From Orychophragmus violaceus (Eukaryota; Streptophyta; Magnoliopsida; Brassicales; Brassicaceae), in the NCBI GenBank assembly GCA_030180135.1, contig CM058233.1, positions 60,594,500 through 60,658,499 on the forward strand: a stretch of DNA of 64,000 nt, read 5' to 3'. This document shows, piece by piece, positions 1 through 10,679 of this stretch. The stretch's first letter is position 1; every line of letters starts with the position of its first letter. The notes under the pieces were generated by a model that had not been told where the DNA came from, did no database searches, and worked only from the letters and a program-made list of their open reading frames with translations. The position numbers and the translations under genes are program-made.

Positions 1-183
1 GAAGATCTTTTCTAAATTGCAAAGTTTCATAGCAATGTTTTCCTTAAGTGTAGCAACATCTTCTGTCCGCAACATTTTGGTAGATATATCTCGGAAGAAT
101 AGTGTAATATCTACGTAAAAATTAATTGAAAACATTAAAGAACCTCACTTATATTAGTAAATAAAATATTAAAATTAGATTAA

Positions 184-2306
184 TTAATCATTACCTGAAA
201 TTGCTGTATGAACTGCATTCAGAAGAAGTTCTGAAAAAGCAATTGGGAGAAGCCGTTGCATGATGACATGACAATCGTGACTTTTTAGGCCCGAGATCTT
301 TCCCGTCTCCACGTTAACACAACGTGAAAACTTTGACACATACCCATCTGGAAACTTAATCTCCGTCTTCAACCATTCAGAAATTTTTCTTTACCTTCCT
401 TCGACAAGCGAAAGATTGGAATAGGCACTCTTCCATCTGCGGTAACTTCCAAATCTGGTCTTCTGCAAAATGAAGGGAGATCCAATCTTGATTTTATGCT
501 ATCTTTTGTCTTTTCTGGTACATTTAGCACCGTGTTAATGAGATTATTGAAGAAATTTTTCTCGATATGCATAAAATCAAGATTGTGTCGGAGAAGTAGG
601 TTCTCCCAGTATGGCAACTCCCAAAAGATACTCTTTTTCACCCAATTATGGTCGACACCGTACGCTTATATTGTTCGAGCAAGCTTGTCATGTCCATTTC
701 CTCCGCAATCAACTGTTTTAAACAGGCCACGAATATTATTTATCCTCTCATGTAAAATTTCTTCCCCATTTAGCCATGGCGGAGGATCGTCTTGGACAGT
801 TTTGTTCTTCAGGAAAGCTCTAACGTTTCGCCTATACGGATGTCCTTCAGGCAAAAACATTCTGTGACAATCGAACCAACTGTGCTTCCTTCCATGTGGC
901 AGGCAAAAAGATTTTGTATCATCCATACAATACGGACAAGCCAACCTCCCATGTGTCATCCATCCCGATAGCATACCGTACGCGGGAAAATCGCTGATTG
1001 TCCACATCAAAGCAACTCGCATCGTCAACATTTCATTCTGTGAAATGTCGTAAGTCTCCCACCCTCGCTCCATAAATGCTTTTAACTCTTCAATCAACGG
1101 TTGTAGATAAATATCCAAGCTTTTCTTCGGATGGTTTGGCCGCGACACTAATATAGAGAAAAAGAAATATTCCCTCTTCATGCTCATCCCATGAGGTAAA
1201 TTATATGGCGTCACTATGACAGGCCAAACAGAGTATGATTGCCTGTTCATACCAATTCGGTTAAATCCATCAGTTGATAAACCCAGATAAACATTGCGAT
1301 TCTCTGAAGAAAATGTAGGATATACCTCCTTAAAATGTTTCCACTCTCTTCGGTCCGAGGGATGATGCATTTCTCCTTCGGGAGGCACATGTTCAGCATG
1401 CCATCTCATTTGTGATGCGGTAGTCTTTGATTGATATAGTCGCTTCAGCCGATCACCAAGAGGCAGATAAAACATCCTCTGCTTCGGTATCTTCTTGCCT
1501 GACCGACCCACCTTTGATTCATAGCGATCTTTTCCACAAAACCGACAATGTGACAATTCACGATCTTCTCCCTTCCAAAATAACATACAATTATCCTCGC
1601 AGACATCAATCTTGTGACATGGCAACCCAAGAGACCGTGTCAACTTCTTTGTCTCGTAATATGATGTTGGGGCTTTATTAGGCGATGGAAGAACATAATT
1701 AAAAGTTTGAGCGATATCGTCCAGGCATTCCTCCGGGATATTGAAATTGGTTTTCCTATTCATCACCTTCGACGTCAGGTACAATTGAGTTCTTCCATCA
1801 GCACACCCATCATATAAAGGTTGATTTGCGGCATCTAAAGCATGGTAACGGCATCATGGTTGATTCTTGGATATTTCCGGCACCGTTAGGTAGCATGTTG
1901 AAATATTCATTGGGATCACGAAACTCTTCTGTCGGAACTTGCATAGGATATTCAGTCCCTATTTCACCTCCGGCCAGGTTATGACTTGTGGAAGCTTCAC
2001 CGTGATAATGACTTGTAGACGCTTCGCCGCCATAGTTACCTTGTTCTCCGTGGTGCGTCCACACATAATAGTTTTCCGTAAAGCCTTTTGACAGAATATG
2101 AGCCGCCACAGTATAAGCATCATATTGCTTTTGATTTTGCACCTTCTACACGGACAAAACAAGACTTGGTGTTCAAGATAATAATCTTGATTACACGCAA
2201 ATGAAATAAAATAGTTTACTCCCTCCTCAAACTTCTCAGACACAGATTGAGTAGAACGTTTTATACGTTTATACATCCATTCTCTCGACAAATAGAAATC
2301 ACTCAT
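184..2306 (-). pseudogene. CACTA TNPD-like transposase, broken and partial
   Basis: The protein would catalyse cut-and-paste movement of the CACTA element. Read on the minus strand, it starts with a transposase-associated domain (MSDFYLSREWMYKR..., from 2306) with a CPCRRCK motif. The tnp2 (Transposase_21) core follows at 1784-666, with CHFCGKDRYE-like cysteine motifs, LSTDGFN and CPYCMDDT. The conserved block containing FMHIEKNFFNNLINT lies at 641-369 and GLKSHDCHVIMQRLLP at 372-184. It is damaged: about a 1-nt loss near 2142 shifts frame inside the first domain, a TAA stop lies near 664 after HDKLARTI, and another frameshift sits near 370. The C-terminal domains normally present (DUF4216/DUF4218) would lie beyond the left edge. 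At least three lesions make it non-functional as it stands. Confidence 0.88.
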
Positions 2307-2439
2307 AGTGATAAAAGAAATTAAACGAAGGAATCACTAATTTTTTTTAACGAATTCTCTTTACTTTCTTTTTTTCACTCACAACCTCTCTTTCATCTAT
2401 TGAATACCGAATATGTGTGTCAAAGAGGCTAAGTGCTCA

Positions 2440-3152
2440 TGCATTATATAATGCAAACATAAGCTACGGATAGCCGTGACTTAGGTCGTAGCTAATTAGA
2501 ATTTTTAAAATCAGAAAGTGGTTTCAATAGTTGGAAACATGTTTTTTTATATAGCTACGACTAGCCGCGAATTTGGCCATAGCTAAATCGAATATACTCT
2601 GCAAAAAGCTGGGAATTGATTGATATAACACCTGAATGACCATACATATTGACATCTCGTGAACTCAATAATTTATCTACATAGCTACGGATAACTGCGA
2701 CACACGTCGTGGCTAAGGAGAAGGGGGGACGCGGATAGATGCAAAATGAGTCGCAGCAAAATAAGCCACGACATTATTCCCAGCTAGTTCAAGCTATGTA
2801 TTTCCACGACGTGGTTGTTGCTATCCGTATATACATATCCACGAATTGTCACGACTGAGAGTTGTGGCTACATAGCTATGACCAAAAATGTGGCTATTCG
2901 CAGCTACAGTAACCACGACGGTTTTTGTAGCGATCCGCGTCTACGTTTCCACGACTAGCAGCCATTTCAGCTCGCCGCTATATAGCTACGACATTGTTCA
3001 CGGCTATTCACGGATGATGATAGCTACAAAACCTTCGCGACTATCCGTCGCTACGTAGCTATGAATTGCTACGTTCGTTTACCGTGGCTACATAGCTACG
3101 AATAGAACATTTCACGGCGAGTCCGTGGCTATGAGACAAATTTCTTGTAGTG
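2440..3152. repeat. CACTA subterminal repeats and terminal inverted repeat
   Basis: Between the transposase start and the end of the element, the core TAGCTACG (also its complement CGTAGCTA and degenerate forms such as TAGCTATGAC) recurs many times in both orientations among CCACGAC/GTCGTGG words. In En/Spm elements such subterminal motifs bind the TNPA-type protein. Which protein binds here is inference. The terminal 12 bp (3141-3152) is the TIR. Confidence 0.8.
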
Positions 3153-3189
3153 AATGTTCATAATTGCATTTTTGCGATAGAGGAAAGTG

Positions 3190-3415
3190 GTAAAACTAGT
3201 AATACTGTTCAACACTAATAGGACTGGATAGTTTCTGTAAAACTAGTAATACCAGTAAAACTAACATTACTGGATAATTTCTATAAAACTAGTAATACTA
3301 TGTAAAACTAACATTACTGGATAATTTCTGTAAAACTAGTAATGCCAAAAAAACTTAAACAACTGAGAAAATCAGTAGAATTAGTAAAACTAGTAATACT
3401 AGTAGTACTGATTGT
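3190..3415. repeat. GTAAAACTAGTAATACT-type repeat array (left)
   Basis: Imperfect short direct repeats of GTAAAACTAGTAATACT and ACTAACATTACTGGATAATTTCTG lie just inside the CACTA border and just upstream of the transposase start. Three copies of GTAATACTG/GTAATACTA (3199-3207, 3292-3300, 3393-3401) lie in the array. The orientation is opposite to the arrays at 6.3 and 8.4 kb. Confidence 0.7.
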
Positions 3416-3443
3416 GTTTATTTGTATTGTTTTTGTAGGATAC

Positions 3444-5640
3444 AATGAGCAACAACGTCAGCATACATTTTAAATGCCAAAGTCGGATGTATAATTTGCT
3501 GTTGAAGAAATCAGTGGAAGAGATAACTTTGGTGATGATAGAAGATATGATATACAAGAAGCTTAGGTTAGATGCAAGTAAGGAAGCTGTGATTGAGCTA
3601 CATTCCATTGCTGGTTGGATGTGAGGAAGAGTTTACTATTTCTGATGATGAGGATCTTTGTGTTTAACTAACGTCTATGGAGAAAGATAATCATAGATGT
3701 TTTTTGTATGTCGAGGTCATTAATGTATCAGAACTGACCAAGCTAACGAGAGTGGACAAAAGTTTTATCGGAGCTAAAGCCATAACTCTGTTTGTGGAAA
3801 AGGAAAAAAGCAGTACAAGAACTACATGAGGCAATAAAGGATGAGGATGAGGATTAGGATGGGGATGATTTATCACGTGATGTAGATATGGATATATCGG
3901 ATAAGTGTGATAGATATGTCGAGCCGGCACCTGTTGTAAAACCAAGTCAGTTTATAGAGGCATGGGAAGACTGTTTGGGTTTGAGTGTGTGTCAAGAATT
4001 TTCAAGTAAAGCGATCTTGCGTGATTTGGTGGATAGAGGCGCATTTAATGAGTATTTTGGTTATGTAGTAAGAAGTCAGACATGAAGCGGTTAGTTTTAA
4101 AATATCGTGTAGTAAGCTGCAAGTGGGGTCTACGAGCTGCAACGGTTGGAGAGACGCAAATTTTCTCGATTAAAACGTACACTAATATGCATTCATGTAG
4201 TCGAAGTAGTCAGAGTTGAAGCAACGCGAAGAGGAAAGGCACACCTCAGTTAGTTGCATCTCTTTTGCATTATGATTATCCGAGACAAATGGAAACTCCA
4301 ACTCTTAGAGTTATCATGGATCTTGTTAAGACAAAACTTGGTGTTGACGTATCGTACTCCACATCGTTGAAAGGGAAAAATCAAGATGTTCGTGATTTGA
4401 GTGGTAGTTCGGAAGGAAGATATTAGATGATGTATTGTTATTTGTACATGTTAGAAAATGTCAATCCAGGTATAGTAACATGTGTGAAATTGGAAGAGCA
4501 GAAAAATGTCAAGTACCTATTCATATCATGGATGCAACTTTTCTCAAAAATGGATATGGGGGTTGCCTAGTTTTCGCTTCAGCTCAGGATCCTATTTATT
4601 ACAATTATCCCAAAGCTTTTAGGATACTTGATGGTGAGAAAAATGAAAGTTGGACTTGGTTTTTTGAGATGTTGAAAATCGTGTTGCAGACTCTTATGAA
4701 TTGGTGTTTGTGAGTGACAGAAATGCAAGCCTCATTGATGGCATAGCTAATGTGTATCCCCAAGCTCATCATGGGTATTGTGTATGGCATTTATTACAAA
4801 ATGTGAAAGCCAATGCTTCTAATGTGAACAAAGACATAGTTGCCTCTAAATTCACAGAGATGAGTGCGCTTTACAAGGTGGTTGAATTCGACGCCGCTTA
4901 TAGTTCTTATAAGACGAGATACCATTCGGCGGCCACTTATTTGGAAAAGAGTACTGTTAAAGAAAAATGGGAAAAGTGTTGTTTTCCTGGAGAAAGATAC
5001 AACCTAAACACAAGCAACACTGTAGAGTCTTTGAGCAATACTTTTAAGGAGGCCATGAGGTACGCATTAATACCCTTGCTAGATACGATTTTAAAGAAAA
5101 ATCCGAAGTGGTTTAACGAACATCGAAAGGAGACAGTGGCTGGAACGATTGATAACAAGTTAGTGCCTTTAGTGGAGAACCATAATCACGATCTTTGGAA
5201 AGAAGCTGAGCCATTAATGGTCATGTGTTAAATAGTTTCGAGCTTATGTACGATGTCACCGGTAGCAATGCAAAGCCTTATTTGAAGAACTTGATGTCAA
5301 AATCGTGCAGTTGCAGGTTCTCTGATATTGAAAGGTATCCTTGTGTGCATGCACTTGCCGCTTTCATTAAATTCAAAAAGGATCCTAGTAGAGCTAAGGA
5401 TATGGAATTACATGAGTTGTCTTCTAAATATTATTGGATGGAGTTGTGGGCATTGGCGTATTACATAACAATTTATTTAGTGCCGGATATGTCAAAGTGG
5501 GATGTTCTGGATGACATCCGAAATTTGTAGATACTACGTCCTGACAAACTCCAAAAGAAAGGAAGGAAGAAAACTAACAGGTTTCCATCGGCAGGGGAAA
5601 TAGGAAAGAGGAAGACGACTCAGAACAAGAGGCGGCTGAG
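3444..5640 (+). pseudogene. MULE (MuDR-type) transposase, decayed
   Basis: This was a Mutator-type DDE transposase. The N-terminus begins MSNNVSIHFKCQ at 3444 and hits a stop near 3622. Next come the MuDR N-terminal DNA-binding region (QEFSSKAILRDLV, about 3990; RVVSCKWGLRAA, about 4110), the MULE transposase core (IMDATFLKNGYGGCLVFASA, about 4530, with the first catalytic-type Asp; VFVSDRNASLIDGI, about 4705, with the second), and GYCVWHLLQNV. A SWIM zinc finger (SCSCRF...YPCVHA) lies near 5310-5350. A basic tail (KKGRKKTNR) lies near 5570 and the reading ends about 5640. Frameshifts and stops separate the segments near 3622, 4082, 4425, 4713 and 5230. Family certain, function lost. Confidence 0.85.
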
Positions 5641-6089
5641 ACAATCAATTCAATGGTTGATGTTTGGATGATTGTAATTTTGTTTCTAATCTACCATTTT
5701 AATGTTACTTGCAAGACAGGCTCGATTGAAAACTAGTAACTATATGTCACATATTTTCTGTTGGTAAAACTGTGTAATACTAAATGATTATCGTAATTAG
5801 AATGAAAATTATTCGACAAAATAGTTAACATATAGATATATAAAATTTAAACTTATAAGATCACTTTTACTATAACAGTGGTCATACATTGCTATTACAA
5901 CAAATTAGATTGAAAGTTTAATCGAAAAATCACTCAACAAAATAATTCCATCAACAATGTTCATATACTTTCAAGATCATTTTTGGAATAATAGACAAGT
6001 TAAGAGGATAAAGTTTAAAAAATTGAGGATTGTAACATATTAATACACATAAGTATTAGATTGATAATGACCTACACATTCAAAAACTA

Positions 6090-6272
6090 TGGGTTCAAGG
6101 CCTCGAGGAAGAAGCTACTATGTTAATGAAGACGGTGGACTCTTAGGCAGAGAAGCTTCGAAGCCATGAATATCGTATTGAACATATGGAAATGGCGCTC
6201 GAGAACAAAGGCGATGAGATTAAAAAGCTGAAGGAGTTGGTGCCGAATGTTATGGGTCGGATCAAAGATTAA
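6090..6272 (+). other. Small coiled-coil-like coding remnant
   Basis: A plus-strand reading downstream of the transposase gives a charged helical stretch (HEYRIEHMEMALENK...EIKKLKELV) ending in a stop at about 6272, with one internal stop. It may be a leftover exon of the MULE. I do not recognise it, and it may equally be chance. The flanking 5640-6090 sequence is AT-rich with no gene I can support. Confidence 0.25.
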
Positions 6273-6339
6273 GACTTATTTATGAAAGACTTATTTATGT
6301 TCATTTCAGTTTGTAAGGCTAACTAGTTTTATTCTCCAG

Positions 6340-6580
6340 TTTGTAAAACTTATTTATGTTAAATCCAGTTTTAATGCTACATAGTTTTACTTAACTAGTT
6401 ATACTCAGTTTTACCAGTTTTACTTAACTAGTTATACCCAATTTTTGCCAGTTTTACTTAATTAGTTATACACAGTTTTACCAGTTTTATTTAACTAGTT
6501 ATACCCAGTTTTACCAGTTTTACTCTGAACAGTTCTAAACGTATGTTTAACTAGTTATACTCAGTTTTATTAGTTTTACT
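6340..6580. repeat. AGTTTTAC/TTAACTAGTTATAC repeat array (middle)
   Basis: Units of about 32 bp built from CAGTTTTACCAGTTTTAC and TTAACTAGTTATACC repeat at least six times with mismatches. They lie between the transposase remnant and the 3' end of the minus-strand DUF1985 gene. Confidence 0.75.
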
Positions 6581-6749
6581 CAGGAACATTTCCAAACGTA
6601 AATACTTAAGCACATATCCAGTTGTACCTAATAGCACCATTTTTACAACAGTTAAAATGTTCAAAAGTGTAAAAACCCACTAAGTTCAACAAACAACTTA
6701 AAACCAGCATAGTACTAAAAGAACAAAAGTCCTAACATCCAACCAAGTA

Positions 6750-9152
6750 CTAACCCCTCCTCGACCTTGTGTTAGGCCTCTCAAGTACAATATCCACCAC
6801 CTTCCATTTACCAGCTGCCTTCTTTGCCCGTTTTCTTCTCTGCCGCAGTCTTCTGGAGCTCTTCGTCGACCTACAATCAAATACAATTAGAATACAGCTT
6901 CACCGAGTATTTCCATTAATTTTTGAGCCTATTTTTACCATTTATTCTTCAATTTCTTTTATATTCGCCATGTATTCTTCAATGGGTTTGGCTCTTTTAT
7001 CCATCTCGTCAAACTTCCCATTCAACAGCTTAAAGCCATCTTCCATCGTTTTTTGCATCCCAATCACGATCGCAACAATATCATTATGATTATGATTCAA
7101 ACCTCCAGATGTATCAATGGTAGCATGTCCCTTTTCCACAGGTTTTTGGAGCTCTCCCTCCTCCTTTGCCACTCGGGCAGACATCGGTTCGTCGTACATC
7201 TCCTGAAAAATACTTCTTCCCAGCCAAAAGATGCTTCATCCAACTCTGAACAACATGATCGTCGAGATAATGGACATATTTTTCTTCACAGATTCACTCA
7301 AGAAGAGCTTCTTTATCTCCATCTCGAGTTGGCATGATGCTATCAATGCCCTGATGACACTTAGTCTTAGAAGTTCTTCATTGATTTTTGAAAGAGGAAA
7401 CCCTTTCATCTCACCCATCTTGAACTAAGCCTTGCACATCTTTGGACAATTACGGTCTGCCCCTGCAATTGGCTCGCTGAAACTACTCCTTAACTCTGGA
7501 ATTTCCTCAAAGGCTAACAGCTGCACAACAACACACATATAGTATATTAGTTAGAGATTAGCACAAGAACAATTACTCAAACCACAATTTAATAGTACAT
7601 ACCTCCAAAGGGATAAAGAAACCGGGAATCGGCCAAAAAAATTTCTCCTTGACAACCCCTTTAAAATGGTCAATCGTGTGAGAGATCTCACCGACCATAT
7701 GATCGTAGCACAATCTACCCCAAGGAAAAATCTTGCACAAGTCAAGATCATCGACAACTCTGAGAAAAAATCTACCACCGGAGTAGCAACTTCTCCACGC
7801 TTCTTCTGACCGATGATGACGTTGCAAAGGAATTAGAGTATGAGCATCTTCAGTCTATCTCGAGAAGCTCCCATCCCCTCGGGCTTCTCTTTCACATCTT
7901 GAGTTCTAACTATCGAGTTCCCAAAATATTTCCTCACAAAATTAAGGCCACCCAATTGCTTATAGTTAACCTGATAGTTTCGACAGTCTAATCCGGACGT
8001 AAGTGCATACTCCCTCAGTCCATAACGTATCGGAACGTCGTAAACCATGAACCACACTTCCATCTTCTTCTCGATGCAGGCGGTTCGCAGGAGTAGCATC
8101 CACATGCCCATACACATGTGGTTTCCATCCTTCGGCAGGTGAAAGATGTGTTTAAACTGCGGATGCTCTTAAAAACAGTTCCTCTCAATAGTCATTAGCT
8201 TAGGCTGCAAAGAATCAAGTGTCGACAGAAAATAAAAAACGTAGCACCGCGTCGATATCTTGATTTTTTCTTGTACTCCATTGAGGGGAAGTACATTCTC
8301 AGAGGTTGCATTGCTGTCATTTAATCACCGGATTCATGCAACAGTAAGTTGAACCAAGTTATTTCAGTAATACAATGTTTAGTTTTACCAAGTTATACCT
8401 AGTTTTACCAAGTTATACCTAGTTTTACTTAAGTAGTTTTACCAAGTTTTACCAGTAATACAGTGTTTAGTTTTACCAAGTTATACCTAGTTTTACTTAA
8501 ATAGTTTTACAAAGTTTTACCATTAATACGGTGTTCAGTTGTACCAAGTTATACCTAGTTTTACTTAACTAATTTTACCAAGTTTACTAAGTTTTACTTA
8601 ACTAGTTATAACCAGTTTTACTTAACAGACAACAAATTCAAATTATATCTTCATATCTAATCCAACTAAGACCATTTTTTCCCAAAAATCCCTAGTTCTA
8701 CACAACTAAAAGGGTATAATACTTAACGAATGGGAATCAGAGCTGTCGTGGGATTCTTCCTCATCGTATTCTTCGGAAACATCCTTGTTTGGTACCACAT
8801 TTGTCTCTGAGACTCTCGAGTTCGGTTGCTCGACCTTGTCTCCTTATTCTGTACTCTCTGTCACGTCATCATCATATTCTTCGTCACTCTCATCTCCTTC
8901 GCTCGAATTCTCGAGATCAACTTCTCCTTCTTCGTCAGCAGCAGTTTTGTTATCAACCGTCTGAGGAGCATTCGTGGTCGTGGCAGGAACAACAACATCG
9001 CTCGCCGGAGAGGCATTTGTGGTCGTGTCCGGAAAAACAACATCGCTCGCCAGAGGAGCATTCGTGACTGGAGAAACTACGTCACTCGCCGTTGTTGGTG
9101 CTTGCTCCGCATTCCCGACATCTGTTTTCTTGGCTCGAGTCTTCGGCGCCAT
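6750..9152 (-). pseudogene. DUF1985 gene of a MULE, probably spliced and possibly broken
   Basis: Minus strand. The N-terminus MAPKTRAKKTDVG (start 9152) is followed by an acidic stretch (EEGEVDLENSS, DESDEEYDDD) to about 8844. The DUF1985 domain lies at about 8117-7573: VWFMVYDVPIRYGLREYALT, GLDCRNYQVNYKQLGG, KYFGNSIV, then DLDLCKIFPWGRLCYDHMVG and PGFFIPLE. Further pieces are at 7418-7236 and 7199-6942, the latter with a helical region. A basic tail (RRLRQRRKRAKKAAGKWK) ends at a TAG at 6750-6752, preceded by a good splice acceptor (near 6881). No Ulp1/C48 protease domain is visible, so this is the DUF1985-only type. Changes of frame may be introns or mutations and cannot be settled by eye. 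Biochemical function is unknown. Some related VANDAL-borne genes act as anti-silencing factors, which here is only a suggestion. Confidence 0.7.
8355..8625. repeat. AGTTTTACCAAGTTATACCT repeat array (right)
   Basis: Repeats of TAGTTTTACCAAGTTATACC and AGTAATACAGTGTT lie inside the DUF1985 gene, between its acidic N-terminal exon and the DUF1985 domain, so probably within an intron. The repeat is the same type and orientation as the 6.3-kb array. Confidence 0.75.
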
Positions 9153-9479
9153 CTATTTCGATTTACTCGGCTGATTTTTAAAGGAAAAAGGGAGATTCGT
9201 CGTTCTTCGTAGAGAAAGGGAAAGGAGAGAATATGAGGGATCTCGAATAGGAGTAACGTAACGGAAAAAGAAGTTAATGTCGAATTAGGGATTTAGATTC
9301 CTCATTCTGGGATTTTTTTTTGAATTATTCGGGTCTTACCCGATTGACTTGGGTGGGTGTTTGGATAAGAGGATATTGGTTGGTAGGATATGTAATTATA
9401 TAGTCTTGTTCAGGTTTTAGGGTCATTTGATTTTTTCGTATTTAAAAAAAAAAATCAAAAAATTATTTTTTTTATAACG

Positions 9480-10139
9480 GGGGCAGATGGGATTAGCCGT
9501 TGAGGTTTAATGGCATACCATACAAAAATCATGTTTCATTGCTTTATCTCCCTAGATTCTCTTGTTCTTTTTCCAATTTTCACCACCCACGATTCTTAAA
9601 TCCACATATCTTACATCTCTTCTTCGATTTATCAGTGGCACCGTGTACCAAAGATGTAAACTCACTTTGTTTTGATGCTCATCTTCTTCCTTCTTCGAGA
9701 AGCACCACAACATGAACCTACCCAATTATGATGACCTCGGCTAGATCCCTCTCTTCCTACTACCTCTAATCCTCTTTTCCGGCGCAACCATCCCGAGTAT
9801 CGTTACCGCGTTATGCTGCAGACACTCCTCTAATCTGATCTCCGATTCGGCATCGTCTACTCTGAAGAAATATTTACTTTCATATTTATTTAATACATAA
9901 ATATATATCTTGAAGTGAGAGAAGGATTTTTAAGGATATGGATTGTGTTTTGTATTTTAGACTTATGTTAGACTTATGAACATTGTATTTAAGATTTATT
10001 TTGGATAAGAACGTTGGTTTTATGTTTTTGACGAAATTTATGGTTATGTTTATTTTAGGTACAATTGACTTACGTAAGATTTTTGACATTTGATTTTATG
10101 TAGTTTAGGACTTATGGTGACATCTTCCAAACTTCCTCC
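9480..10139. other. Unassigned stretch between MULE and Athila LTR
   Basis: No gene can be supported. The first half (9500-9860) is moderately GC-rich and pyrimidine-rich with short open stretches. The second half (9860-10139) is AT-rich. The 5' end of the neighbouring Athila LTR is missing, so a deletion probably ends here. Confidence 0.4.
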
Positions 10140-10450
10140 CATCACAACGACAATTAGTGGACTTTATCTTCGTGTTTGAGTTCTAGAACATTGATTTGAA
10201 TATTGATTGATTTATTTGCTTTCACTCCTAATTTTTTGAGATATCCCTGAGCCTCACGTTTTCTTTAATTGATTTACATCTTGTTTTATTTTGCACTGCT
10301 TTTACTGTATAAAACCATTCTGCTTAGCTTAATTCGATTACAATAATTATATTGTGTGAAACTAGAGTCTCTGTGGATTCGACCCCTATATACTACAATT
10401 GCATTAGGTGCACTTCCAGTGTAGCTAGGAAGTGAACTTTGAGCATATTA
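10140..10450 (+). repeat. 5' LTR of Athila-like element 1, 3' remnant
   Basis: It aligns with 34720-35010, sharing for example GACTTTATCTTCGTGTTTGA and TTTTCTTTAATTGATTTACA, and ends GAGCATATTA where the 3' LTR ends GAGCATATCA. Only about 310 of about 1,117 bp remain, so the 5' part has been deleted. Confidence 0.8.
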
Positions 10451-10466
10451 AGTTTTTGGAAGTTTT

Positions 10467-10483
10467 TAGCGCCGTTGTCGGGA
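10467..10483 (+). other. Primer binding site (tRNA-Asp type), decayed
   Basis: TAGCGCCGTTGTCGGGA differs from the tRNA-Asp complement TGGCGCCGTTGCCGGGA at two places, G to A and C to T, both deamination-type. The preceding AGTTTTTGGAAGTTTTTAG shows a small local duplication. Confidence 0.8.
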
Positions 10484-10679
10484 CTCTTTGAGTCCGCCGA
10501 TAGATTTTAATAGTAGAATTTAAACTAAAATTTTAATTTCTTTGTTACTCACGTTTTTTCTTGTCTCATTTTATTTGGTTTTGTAGGAATTGTTCAGAAA
10601 CACTTAGTGTCGATCGACACAAAAACGTCATCAACACCACTTGCGACCAAAAGTACCGGACGTTTAAACGACTAGCAAG

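Larger units (their letters stand above)
1..3152 (-). mobile_element. CACTA (En/Spm) DNA transposon, right part
   Basis: The element runs off the left edge. Its right end is the reverse complement of CACTACAAGAAA at 3141-3152, the classic CACTA terminal motif. The next three bases (AAT) would be one copy of the 3-bp target duplication; the other copy is outside the window. Inside the end lie about 700 bp of subterminal repeats and then a minus-strand transposase. Family assignment is firm. Copy completeness cannot be judged because the left end is missing. Confidence 0.9.
3156..9480. mobile_element. Mutator-like (VANDAL-like) element, limits approximate
   Basis: This region holds a decayed MULE transposase on the plus strand and a DUF1985 gene on the minus strand, with three arrays of an AGTTTTAC/GTAAAACT repeat (3190-3415, 6340-6580, 8355-8625). 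The first array is in the opposite orientation to the other two. DUF1985 genes travel with MULEs in Brassicaceae (VANDAL and Kaonashi/ULP-type elements, from family knowledge). I found no long terminal inverted repeat, which suits non-TIR MULEs but leaves the borders undefined. It could be one element or two adjacent ones. Confidence 0.6.

Noticed and set aside
8826..9212. Plus-strand frames at 8789-9212
   Set aside because: Antisense of the acidic, low-complexity N-terminus of the DUF1985 gene. The minus-strand reading has the sensible start MAPKTRAKK.
3156..9480. Long terminal inverted repeats for the MULE
   Set aside because: I compared the two borders and found no matching ends. The arrays are inverted but internal, so a TIR claim is not supported.
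9500..9715. Short plus-strand open frame as a host gene
   Set aside because: No recognisable domain, it is short, and it sits at a deletion edge. Chance is as likely.
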